A stretch of 8,111 nucleotides of DNA from Deltaproteobacteria bacterium (GTDB taxonomy: Bacteria; Desulfobacterota; Desulfobacteria; Desulfobacterales; SG8-13). How positions within the stretch are numbered: position 1 is the first letter of the stretch; every line of letters starts with the position of its first letter. The translations under genes were made by a program, and so were the position numbers. The stretch is taken from assembly GCA_024639205.1 (NCBI GenBank), contig JAHEIV010000118.1, forward strand, positions 1-8,111, given 5' to 3'. Positions 1 through 5,688 of the stretch are shown here, piece after piece. The notes beneath the pieces are model-generated. The model made no database searches. It was given only the letters and a program-made list of their open reading frames with translations, and was not told where the DNA came from.

Positions 1-385
1 ATTGATCGACGATCTTTTCGGCCTCCTGTTCCAGCTGCTGAAATTTCCGGTTGTAAGCGGCCAGTTCTTTCTCCGCCTCCTTTTTCCGGGCTTCCAGATC
101 TTCGAGCTGGTCCTTGATGCCTTGAATTCGATCACTGAGCGCCTTGGTCACAGGTTTGCGCAGCAAATAGATGAGGATCGCGAGAAGCACGGCAAAGTTG
201 ATCACCTTGTACGTGTCGGTCGCCATCCAGCCTTTTGCCGGTGCACTCTCGGCTTCGGAGCCATGCCCTTCGGTCGCTCCCATTGCAGTTCCGCTGAAAA
301 AAATCAGTATAACCGCTGTAAACAGCACCACCCATCGTTTCATGGCAGATACGCGGTGGGTGTCGCTCAGACGCGTGGGTCTCAT
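1..385 (-). CDS. atpF: F-type ATP synthase subunit b (peripheral stalk), partial at its C-terminus
   Basis: This is the membrane-anchored peripheral stalk subunit that holds the F1 head against the Fo motor. My translation of the minus strand gives 128 codons before the window edge. A basic N-terminus and hydrophobic segment (about residues 15-35, ending near AMGA) look like a signal peptide. A second membrane segment (VINFAVLLAILIYLL) follows at about residues 59-73, then R-K-P-V and a long charged helix rich in K, E and Q, typical of b-type stalk coiled coils. The chosen ATG at 385 shares one base with the upstream stop (TAATG) and has a GGGGAGG Shine-Dalgarno at about 394-400. An alternative ATG at 343 (MKRWVV) would place the signal at the very N-terminus but has no visible ribosome binding site. 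The missing part is the delta-subunit-binding end. It could be called b or b'; second position after another b-type gene favours b. Confidence 0.88.
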   Translation of the reverse strand, partial: MRPTRLSDTHRVSAMKRWVVLFTAVILIFFSGTAMGATEGHGSEAESAPAKGWMATDTYKVINFAVLLAILIYLLRKPVTKALSDRIQGIKDQLEDLEARKKEAEKELAAYNRKFQQLEQEAEKIVDQ

Positions 386-921
386 TAAACGGCCCTCCCC
401 AGTATTTTTTCGCCGATGGCCGCTGCAAAACCATCCACATCCTTGAGCAGAGACTGCCTGGCGACTTGCACATCCGTGGCTATTTGCCCGCGAACATGTG
501 AAAGCTCGGTTTGCGCCTTTTCGTTGATCTGGGCGATGATTTCTTTCTCCTCGCCGGCGGCTTCGGCAAGCAGGTTCTCTTTTTTCTCCAGCCCCTTGAC
601 CCGCGCGCTTCGCAGTCCGGTGTTAAACGCCTCCTGCTTGTCGGCGGCGTCTTTTTGAAAAGACTCGATGCTTTGCTCCAGCCCGGTGATTTTTTTATTC
701 CGCTGCTTTAGGACATTGCGGATCGGCTTGTACAGAATGAGGTTGAGCACCCAGATCAAAAAAACGAAATTGGCCATCTGCAGTAAAAATGACCAATTCG
801 GGATTACGGTCAGACCGCCTCCGCCCTCTGCACCCCAGGCGGCACCGGCTGTTATGAAAATAATGGGAATAACAAGACAGGAAGACCGCAACGGCTTCCG
901 ATTGGGGACACAAAGTTGCAT
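385..921 (-). CDS. atpF': F-type ATP synthase subunit b' (peripheral stalk)
   Basis: This is a second peripheral-stalk subunit, expected to pair with the next gene product as a b/b' heterodimer. The product is 178 residues. Residues about 8-31 form a basic-plus-hydrophobic segment ending A-W-G-A, resembling a cleavable signal peptide. Then come W-S-F-L-L-Q-M-A-N-F and a hydrophobic stretch (about 43-62) with the b-family signature L-Y-K-P-I, followed by a long charged helix with many K, E, Q and A residues ending in G-E-K-I-L-G-R-A-V. The start at 921 is chosen because GGAGGT (complement 929-934) sits 7 nt upstream. The frame stays open to an ATG at 1149, but that lies inside a terminator hairpin and is rejected. 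ATG 936 is in frame and only 5 codons longer, but overlaps the ribosome binding site. The gene ends in TAATG shared with the next gene, indicating translational coupling. Confidence 0.88.
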   Translation of the reverse strand: MQLCVPNRKPLRSSCLVIPIIFITAGAAWGAEGGGGLTVIPNWSFLLQMANFVFLIWVLNLILYKPIRNVLKQRNKKITGLEQSIESFQKDAADKQEAFNTGLRSARVKGLEKKENLLAEAAGEEKEIIAQINEKAQTELSHVRGQIATDVQVARQSLLKDVDGFAAAIGEKILGRAV

Positions 922-1128
922 GCGGCAGACCTCCATCACAGAAACGATGATACGTACGGTCGATGATCCGCTGAGATCCCCGCGACTGCGCAGGGCTTCC
1001 GTGGATCCCTGTTCGCCTGAGCAGCGGATCCTTGCTTCCGCCGGATGATTCTCAATCGATGAAACCTTTAGGGTATCCTCGAAGCGAAACGCTATGGGAT
1101 TGAAGCCTGTCGAGCCGTAGCGGGGAAT
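922..1128 (-). promoter_or_regulatory. Leader/promoter region of the ATP synthase genes
   Basis: This 207-nt gap between the bactofilin terminator and the b' start must hold the promoter for the ATP synthase genes if they form their own transcription unit. I could not find a convincing -35/-10 pair on the minus strand. It contains the nested inverted repeat listed separately at 965-1030 and the Shine-Dalgarno at 929-934. The b' reading frame is open through the whole gap, but the encoded stretch has no recognisable domain and would have to start in the terminator, so I treat it as non-coding. Confidence 0.45.
965..1030 (-). repeat. Nested inverted repeat in the ATP synthase leader
   Basis: A perfect 9-bp inverted repeat, GATCCGCTG at 965-973 and CAGCGGATC at 1022-1030, encloses 48 nt. 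Inside it, CAGGG (991-995) pairs with CCCTG (1007-1011), and this inner hairpin can extend by TTC/GGA pairing (one wobble) after one mismatch. GCGA (982-985) and TCGC (1013-1016) can pair between the two. Read as minus-strand RNA this would be a 66-nt branched or stepped hairpin starting about 44 nt upstream of the b' start. The pairing is visible directly. A role as RNA regulator, protein-binding site or processing site is inference, and I do not recognise it as a known family. Confidence 0.5.
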
Positions 1129-1166
1129 CAAAAAAAAAAGACCGTCCATTTCGACTCGGGCGGTCT
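1129..1166 (-). terminator. Rho-independent terminator after the bactofilin gene
   Basis: On the minus strand, AGACCGCCC (1166-1158) pairs with GGACGGTCT (1147-1139) over 9 bp with one G-T wobble, around a 10-nt loop. Ten consecutive T residues follow immediately (1139-1130, the first being the last stem base). This is a textbook intrinsic terminator. It lies 54 nt past the bactofilin stop codon and ahead of the ATP synthase leader, so it separates the two transcription units. The opposite strand has no T-run after the stem, so it acts in one direction only. Confidence 0.9.
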
Positions 1167-1220
1167 ATACCATTCGACTCAATTAATTGTCAAAGGTTTT
1201 TTGCAAAATTTTTATGTATT

Positions 1221-1628
1221 TCACGCCTCTTCGGCGCCGGAGGCTCGAACCGGCGAAAGCCTTTTTACAGCGCCGCCGGTGGAACGATCTTTCATCGAAC
1301 AGTTGCCGGTCAACATACCGCCCTCCTCGATGGAAATCACCGGTGATTGGATGTCGCCCTTCACGCGGCCCGGCGGATACAATTCGATGCGATCGTTGGC
1401 ATCGATGGTGCCGATCACCTCACCCATGACAATCGCCGTTCCAACCTCAATTTCAGCGTTGACAACCGCTTTCTCCCCTACAATAACGGTTCCCTCGCTG
1501 CTTCTGATCTTGCCCTTTACACTGCCGTCCAATCGAATCGTTCCCTGAAACTCGATTGTCCCGTCGATGCTGGCATCCGGTCCCAGAAAAGTGGAAATGC
1601 CGTCGTGTTTTTTACCTTTTTTGCGCAT
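1221..1628 (-). CDS. Bactofilin family cytoskeletal protein
   Basis: The product is a 135-residue bactofilin (DUF583 family). These proteins polymerise without nucleotide through a right-handed beta-helix and scaffold cell-shape, stalk or polarity functions in various bacteria. A short basic, polar N-terminus (M-R-K-K-G-K-K) precedes a core at about residues 11-112 with the repeating hydrophobic/glycine pattern of the family: F-L-G-P-D-A-S-I-D-G-T-I, G-S-V-K-G-K-I, G-T-V-I-V-G, G-E-V-I-G-T-I and G-R-V-K-G-D-I. A charged 24-residue tail ends in G-A-E-E-A. The ATG at 1628 follows AAGGAGG with about 10 nt spacing; no upstream in-frame start is competitive. It lies 348 nt downstream of rodA and has its own terminator at 1129-1166, so it is probably transcribed alone. 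There is no evident membrane segment. The family call is firm; the specific role is unknown. Confidence 0.9.
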   Translation of the reverse strand: MRKKGKKHDGISTFLGPDASIDGTIEFQGTIRLDGSVKGKIRSSEGTVIVGEKAVVNAEIEVGTAIVMGEVIGTIDANDRIELYPPGRVKGDIQSPVISIEEGGMLTGNCSMKDRSTGGAVKRLSPVRASGAEEA

Positions 1629-1742
1629 GAGATCATCGCCTCCTTAGTGAATTTACCGTATTCCGCGTATTTCAGTAGGTTTTTTTCAGCCAAGCTGATA
1701 AAAATCGAAACAATCGTGTCGGACGCTGTCTTTCAAATGCTT

Positions 1743-1780
1743 GTGTGTCTGCAACTACCAACCTGCAGCGGTTGGCACAC
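1743..1780. repeat. Nested inverted repeat in the rodA-bactofilin spacer
   Basis: CCAACC (1758-1763) and GGTTGG (1770-1775) form a perfect 6-bp stem around a 6-nt loop. GTGTG (1743-1747) and CACAC (1776-1780) extend it by 5 bp with a 10-nt bulge on one side. No T-run follows on either strand, so it is not a simple terminator. It lies 115-152 nt upstream of the bactofilin start and could be part of its 5' leader, an sRNA, or a fragment of an intergenic repeat element. The pairing is seen; function is unknown. Confidence 0.4.
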
Positions 1781-1892
1781 CAAAGCAGTCAACCTTGCCC
1801 TTCGGGCGCGTTGGTTCTGCCTGCTCTGGTTTCAGCCTCCCCCTCGCTGATGCGCAGGTGCTGGCGGGTGATGAACGGTTTTGCGTTCCGTG

Positions 1893-1920
1893 TTTCGAGT
1901 TTCGAGTTTCGAGTTTTCAG
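1893..1920. repeat. 7-bp tandem repeat TTTCGAG
   Basis: Three perfect consecutive copies of TTTCGAG occupy 1893-1899, 1900-1906 and 1907-1913, followed by a degenerate unit TTTTCAG (1914-1920). The array begins right where the T-rich tail of the proposed rodA terminator ends, on the side away from rodA. Heptamer arrays of this kind can change copy number by slippage. It is intergenic, so copy changes would not alter any accepted protein. Confidence 0.85.
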
Positions 1921-1966
1921 AAAAACAAAGGCCCGAGCTTCCGGATCGCAAAGCTCCCCGCCGCCT
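1920..1966 (-). terminator. Probable terminator of the mre-mrdA-rodA cluster
   Basis: Shortly after the rodA stop, the minus strand carries GAGCTT (1956-1951) and AAGCTC (1940-1935), a perfect 6-bp stem with a 10-nt loop. An outer AGGC/GCCT pairing (about 1966-1963 with 1932-1929) is separated by an internal loop. The 3' side runs into a T-rich tract, TTTGTTTTT (1929-1921). The stem is interrupted, so it is weaker than the one after bactofilin, but its position directly behind the last gene of the cluster fits termination. Confidence 0.5.
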
Positions 1967-1976
1967 CATCAATAAT

Positions 1977-3080
1977 TTATTCCAATGTAAATCGGCGCAT
2001 GCTCACATTGATCAGCAATCCGACGGCGATCATTGTCGTGGCTATCGAAGAACCTCCGTAACTGACAAACGGCAAGGGGATGCCCACAACCGGCATCAAG
2101 CCCATCACCATGCCGATGTTTACAAATACCTGCCAGAATATCATGGATGAAATCCCCACCGCCAGGATAGTACCGAATGGATCGCGGCTGCTGTAGGCAA
2201 CGTTGAGTCCCCAGATGACGAGCAACAGGAACAAAAGGATCAGCACCGCAGAACCGACAAACCCCCACTCTTCGGCAAACACGGAAAATATAAAATCGGT
2301 GTGCTGTTCGGGCAAGAAGTTCAGCGCATTCTGGGTACCTTTCAAATATCCCTTGCCGGTGAGAACGCCCGAGCCGATGGCGATCTTGGACTGAATGATA
2401 TGATAGCCGGCACCGAGAGGATCTCCTTCCGGACTCAAAAAAGTGAGAATGCGCCTTTTCTGATAGTCTTTCAGAAAAAACCATACCAGCGGAACCGTAA
2501 CCATCCCGGATAAGAGCAGGTACCGAAAGGATCGCTTTTCAATTTTTACAAACACCGTCATGGACCCGGCGATCAACACCACCAGCAGAGCGGTGCCGAG
2601 GTCGGGTTGCGCAACGATCAGAGCAAAAGGCAGGGTGACCAGCGCCACCGGTATCAACAGCTGGCGCAGGGTGAATCCCCTGGTGTAAGCGTTTTTTGAA
2701 TAGTAGCTGGCCAGGGCGATGATGACCGCAATTTTTACGATCTCCGATGGTTGCACGGAAATGGGCCCGAACATGAGCCATCGTTTGGAACCGCTGACGT
2801 ATTTGCCGAAAAACAAAACGGCAATCAGCATGACAATGCAAAGCACGTAAAAGCTGTTGGCATATCGATCCAGCTGTTTGTAATTAAAAAGAATCGAGAT
2901 GATCATACACCCGAGTCCGACGCTGAACCAGATCAGCTGTTTGATCACCAGTGTCTTTTGCGCTGCGGCGGCATCGGCCGTAACAACGCTGTAGAGGGTG
3001 ATCAAACCGAAACAGCCCAGCAAGACGGCGACGGTGAACAGCCCCCAGTCAAAATATTGGACAAAATGACGGTCGAACAT
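1977..3080 (-). CDS. rodA: RodA, SEDS-family peptidoglycan glycosyltransferase
   Basis: RodA polymerises lipid II into glycan strands in the inner membrane, working with PBP2 in the elongation machine. The 367-residue product matches the family's usual length and shows about ten hydrophobic segments. Recognisable motifs include F-D-W near the N-terminus, S-G-S-K-R-W (96-101), Q-P-S-E-I-V-K (110-116), Q-P-D-L-G-T-A (158-164), the loop L-P-E-Q-H-T-D-F (256-263) and the C-terminal G-I-P-L-P-F-V-S-Y-G-G-S-S (333-345). By family knowledge, D262 in H-T-D-F is the proposed catalytic aspartate. The ATG at 3080 has GGAGG only 4 nt upstream, and M-F-D-R fits typical RodA starts. It is the last gene of the mre cluster, 205 nt after mrdA. 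FtsW is a paralogue, but the neighbours argue for RodA. Confidence 0.96.
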   Translation of the reverse strand: MFDRHFVQYFDWGLFTVAVLLGCFGLITLYSVVTADAAAAQKTLVIKQLIWFSVGLGCMIISILFNYKQLDRYANSFYVLCIVMLIAVLFFGKYVSGSKRWLMFGPISVQPSEIVKIAVIIALASYYSKNAYTRGFTLRQLLIPVALVTLPFALIVAQPDLGTALLVVLIAGSMTVFVKIEKRSFRYLLLSGMVTVPLVWFFLKDYQKRRILTFLSPEGDPLGAGYHIIQSKIAIGSGVLTGKGYLKGTQNALNFLPEQHTDFIFSVFAEEWGFVGSAVLILLFLLLVIWGLNVAYSSRDPFGTILAVGISSMIFWQVFVNIGMVMGLMPVVGIPLPFVSYGGSSIATTMIAVGLLINVSMRRFTLE

Positions 3081-3285
3081 CAGGCCTCCGAAATCCTGGT
3101 CGAGCTTTCAACGAGCACGAATCGCCGAAAGGATGCTATTTTTATTCGCCTCCGCTGCGCATGCCCGAACCCGCCCCGGCCCGAGGATGGCAAGCTTGCC
3201 GGCCGCATGTCGCGTGCTGCAGGCCGCGGGATGCGTGCCCTGTGAACACGGGGCTGAGCCGGCTGCCGCTCGTTATCCGCAGTTT
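3081..3285 (-). other. GC-rich mrdA-rodA intercistronic gap with a possible small ORF
   Basis: This 205-nt gap is unusual in a cluster whose other junctions are 56 nt or less. Its middle is strongly GC-rich. It contains the 12-bp palindrome GGCAAGCTTGCC (3189-3200) next to a stem-loop at 3200-3226. One minus-strand frame is free of stops from the end of mrdA to a TGA at 3082-3080 that overlaps the rodA ATG (TGATG). The only ATG in it is at 3208, giving 42 codons of Arg- and Pro-rich sequence without a visible ribosome binding site. I think this ORF is more likely chance, but the overlap would allow coupling to rodA. No clear promoter was found. Confidence 0.45.
3200..3226 (-). repeat. Stem-loop between mrdA and rodA
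   Basis: CGGCC-GCA (3200-3207) pairs with TGC-A-GGCCG (3218-3226): 8 bp with one bulged A and a 10-nt loop. It abuts the palindrome at 3189-3200. No T-run follows in the direction of transcription, so it does not look like an intrinsic terminator. It could stabilise or process the mRNA between mrdA and rodA; that role is inferred only. Confidence 0.4.
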
Positions 3286-5157
3286 TTACGGGTTCTGCGG
3301 CTTGCTGTTGGCGACGATCAACGGCAGCAGCTGCTCTTTCAACAGATAGCTCTTGATGATCTCACGCGCTATCGGTGTTGCGGCACTCGAGCCGTGTTCA
3401 CCATTTTCCACCACCACCGCCGCCGCGATCCGGGGCGCCTCCGAAGGCGCATAGGCTACGAACCAGGCGTGCGCTTTGAGGTGATCGGCAATCTCCGACT
3501 CGTCTTCGGTTTCCTCCTCGTCGTCCTTGCGGCTGATCACCTGGGCGGTGCCGGTTTTCCCGCTGATTTGTAGATCAAAAAAACGGGCGCCCTTGGCTGT
3601 GCCCTTGTCGGAATGGACGACCTCCCACAGTCCTTGCCGGATGAGCTCCAGTGTGCGGGGGCTGATCGGCACCTTTCCGCTGATTACCGGTTCGCTCACA
3701 AAGGTGGTCTCGCCCTGAGCCGTTTCGATTCTTTTCAGCAGCTGCGGTTTATAGCGGACACCTCCGGTTGCCACCGCCGCTACCATGCCGGCCATCTGCA
3801 GCGGTGTGACCAGGTTAAATCCCTGCCCGATGGCCAGAGAAAGCGTCTCCCCCTCCTGCCACGGCTCACCGGTGCGTTTTAATTTCCAGTCGGCCGTCGG
3901 TATCAACCCGCTCGATTCGTTTGCCAGTTGAACACCGGAAGGCGTTCCCAGGCCGAAGGCTTTGGCATACCAAGCCAGACGATCGACACCGACGGCCCGG
4001 CCGACCTGGTAAAAATAGACGTCGCAGGATTGTGCAATGGCCTGCAGCAGGCTCACACAGCCATGTCCGCCCTTTTTCCAGCAACGATAATCCCTGCCCT
4101 TGAAGCGGTATTGGCCGGGGCAGCAGAACTCGGTGTTCTCATCGATGAGTCCTTCATCCAGGCCGGCGACGGCCGTTAGAATTTTATAGGTCGATGCCGG
4201 CGGGTATTCCCCCTGAACGGCACGGTTGGTCAGCGGTTTGAGCGGGTCCGAGATAAAGACCTGCCACTGCTCGTGGGTCATGCCGCTCACAATTCTGTTC
4301 TGGTCGAAGGACGGGTTGCTCGCCATGGCAAGCACTTGGCCGGTGTTCGGATCGATGGCAACCGCGGCACCGATCACCCCTTCCAGCAGTTCTTCGGCCT
4401 TCCTTTGTACCGCCTGGTCGATCGTCAGAACCACATTGCGGCCGGGACGCGATGGGACGGTTTTGAGCACCCGCATGATCTGTCCGGTCGCATTTACCTC
4501 GACCTGCCGACCGCCCCCCTGGCCTCGCAAGTGATCATCGTATGATTTTTCGATTCCGGACTTGCCGACCAGATCTCCGCTTCTGACCCCGGGGTAAATG
4601 CCGCTGTCGATCTCGTTGGCGCTGATTTCACCCAGATATCCGAGAATGTGCGCGGCACTGCGGCCGAACAGGTAATTTCTGAGAGATTTGACGTTCACAT
4701 CGATGCCGGGAAGATCATATTTGTGAACCTCGATGGCGGCCACCGAATCACGGCCGATATCCTGGCGCAGCAAAACGGGCTTGTATGCCTTGATCCCTTT
4801 TTGTCCGGCGGTTTTCTCCAGCAGTTCTTCGTCCGTCACACGCAGGTAGGTGGATAGCTTTGCCAGTGTTTGCGCAACCGGCTGGGCATCTTTTACCGTG
4901 ATGCTCACATCAAAAGAGGGGCGATTGTCCACCAGCATGAGCTTGTTTCGATCAAAGATCATGCCCCGGAAGGGTTCGATGCGCTGCAGCCGGATGCTGT
5001 TGTTGTCGGAAAGCCCTCGAAACTCCTCTCCTTTGATCACCTGCAGAAAAAACAGTCGCATGAACAGCGCTGCGAAACAGATCAGAACCAAAAGGATGAT
5101 TCCAATGATCCGTTGTTTGTACCAGTCGCTGTCAGCTGTTTTTAAGTACCTGCTCAA
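3286..5157 (-). CDS. mrdA: Penicillin-binding protein 2 (class B transpeptidase of elongation)
   Basis: PBP2 crosslinks glycan strands made by RodA along the side wall. The 623-residue product has one N-terminal membrane segment (about 16-40), the non-catalytic dimerisation domain with R-G-M-I-F-D-R-N (64-71), G-R-S-A-A-H-I-L-G-Y (165-174) and V-G-K-S-G-I-E-K (197-204), then a transpeptidase domain. The catalytic motifs are S322-T-Y-K325, S377-C-D379 and K534-T-G-T537. The first is preceded by P-P-A where P-P-G is common. A Cys/His cluster (C345, C346, C359, H365, C367, C378) recalls the zinc site reported in E. coli PBP2; that comparison is inference. An acidic stretch (D545-E555) follows the KTGT motif. 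The start is TTG at 5157, six nt after the mreD stop and in the same frame; an in-frame TGA directly before it excludes a longer start. The Shine-Dalgarno is weak, suggesting coupling or reinitiation. Confidence 0.95.
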   Translation of the reverse strand: MSRYLKTADSDWYKQRIIGIILLVLICFAALFMRLFFLQVIKGEEFRGLSDNNSIRLQRIEPFRGMIFDRNKLMLVDNRPSFDVSITVKDAQPVAQTLAKLSTYLRVTDEELLEKTAGQKGIKAYKPVLLRQDIGRDSVAAIEVHKYDLPGIDVNVKSLRNYLFGRSAAHILGYLGEISANEIDSGIYPGVRSGDLVGKSGIEKSYDDHLRGQGGGRQVEVNATGQIMRVLKTVPSRPGRNVVLTIDQAVQRKAEELLEGVIGAAVAIDPNTGQVLAMASNPSFDQNRIVSGMTHEQWQVFISDPLKPLTNRAVQGEYPPASTYKILTAVAGLDEGLIDENTEFCCPGQYRFKGRDYRCWKKGGHGCVSLLQAIAQSCDVYFYQVGRAVGVDRLAWYAKAFGLGTPSGVQLANESSGLIPTADWKLKRTGEPWQEGETLSLAIGQGFNLVTPLQMAGMVAAVATGGVRYKPQLLKRIETAQGETTFVSEPVISGKVPISPRTLELIRQGLWEVVHSDKGTAKGARFFDLQISGKTGTAQVISRKDDEEETEDESEIADHLKAHAWFVAYAPSEAPRIAAAVVVENGEHGSSAATPIAREIIKSYLLKEQLLPLIVANSKPQNP

Positions 5158-5163
5158 TTCGAC

Positions 5164-5688
5164 TCACTTTGCTTCCGATTTGCCGAAGCCTTCCTGGCCG
5201 ATCCAGCGATCCCAGATTCCGTGCGCACTTTTAAAACTCAGAATCAGAATCGGCCCGAGAACAAAAGCCCAGATCAGTTGGATGATGAAAGTTGCCGTGC
5301 CTGCCGCCGGTGAATGAGTGCCGGGACCGAGAAGCACGAATGCAAAAACGAAGATGAGGTTTTCTATCAGGACACCGGCTGAAACGATAAAAGCCGTTCG
5401 AAATCGAAGGCTGACCTGCACGATTTGAGAAAGCACCCGCACACCGAAAAAAACCCAGAGGTAGGCGGTGATGTACAGCATAAACGGAGCCCTGGACAGG
5501 TTGTCCGCCAGTAGCCCGAGGATGACCACCGCCGGAAGGGCTTCGCGTGCGGGTCGGTAAAACCCCAGATAGATGACGAACAGGCCGATGAAGTCAAACA
5601 GGGTGTTGAGCACCGCAATACCGGGTATAACGGTGGTCTGAAACAGGATCAGACCAACACCGGCGATGATGTAGAACCCATAAGTCAT
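5164..5688 (-). CDS. mreD: MreD, inner-membrane rod-shape protein
   Basis: MreD is a small integral membrane partner of MreC in the elongation complex. The 174-residue product is almost wholly hydrophobic, with about five or six predicted membrane segments. It includes the family-like stretch D-F-I-G-L-F-V-I-Y-L-G-F-Y-R-P followed by G-L-L-A-D-N-L-S-R-A-P-F, resembling the conserved region that usually reads G-L-x-x-D. The tail (about 153-174) is hydrophilic and ends K-S-E-A-K. The ATG at 5688 overlaps the mreC stop (ATGA) and is preceded by GCGGAG. The TGA stop is followed after six nt, in the same reading frame, by the TTG start of mrdA. MreD sequences diverge strongly, so the call rests on the hydrophobic profile, size and position between mreC and mrdA. 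Confidence 0.92.
   Translation of the reverse strand: MTYGFYIIAGVGLILFQTTVIPGIAVLNTLFDFIGLFVIYLGFYRPAREALPAVVILGLLADNLSRAPFMLYITAYLWVFFGVRVLSQIVQVSLRFRTAFIVSAGVLIENLIFVFAFVLLGPGTHSPAAGTATFIIQLIWAFVLGPILILSFKSAHGIWDRWIGQEGFGKSEAK

Larger units (their letters stand above)
1629..1976. other. 348-nt rodA-bactofilin intergenic region
   Basis: I see no protein gene here. In minus-strand order it holds a probable rodA terminator (1920-1966), three copies of TTTCGAG (1893-1913), a group of short hairpins (about 1743-1850) and the bactofilin leader with AAGGAGG about 10 nt before the start. Besides the nested hairpin at 1743-1780 there are GCCC-TTC-GGGC (1797-1807) and TCAGC/GCTGA (1832-1850). The part nearest bactofilin (1629-1740) is AT-richer and should contain its promoter, but I could not pick a convincing -35/-10 pair. 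Plus-strand open frames across the region translate to low-complexity F-R-V-S-S-F-E-F type sequence caused by the repeat and are not genes. Confidence 0.6.

Noticed and set aside
132..473. 113-codon minus-strand frame across the b'/b junction
   Set aside because: It overlaps both ATP synthase genes in another frame. Its sequence is Arg/Cys-rich without a domain, while the b/b' frames have clear family features.
385..1149. Longer b' protein starting at the ATG at 1149 (254 residues)
   Set aside because: That start lies inside the terminator hairpin of the bactofilin gene. The ATG at 921 has a strong ribosome binding site and gives a normal-length protein.
1770..1787. Sigma-54 promoter suggested by TTGGCAC on the plus strand
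   Set aside because: The matching GC-containing -12 element is not present at the required spacing, and no plus-strand gene follows.
1893..1920. CRISPR-like repeat array
   Set aside because: The units are 7 bp and directly adjacent with no spacers, so this is a simple tandem repeat.
1741..2150. Plus-strand open frames through the rodA-bactofilin spacer (F-R-V-S-S-F-E-F type translations)
   Set aside because: They derive from the 7-bp tandem repeat and run into antisense rodA. They show no ribosome binding site or domain.
1969..2841. Minus-strand frames of 171 and 100 codons overlapping rodA
   Set aside because: They are alternative frames of rodA with His/Arg-rich composition and no domain; rodA explains the DNA.
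3133..3573. Plus-strand frame of 146 codons across the mrdA-rodA gap and the mrdA end
   Set aside because: Most of it is antisense to the PBP2 transpeptidase domain, and there is no supporting start signal or recognisable product.
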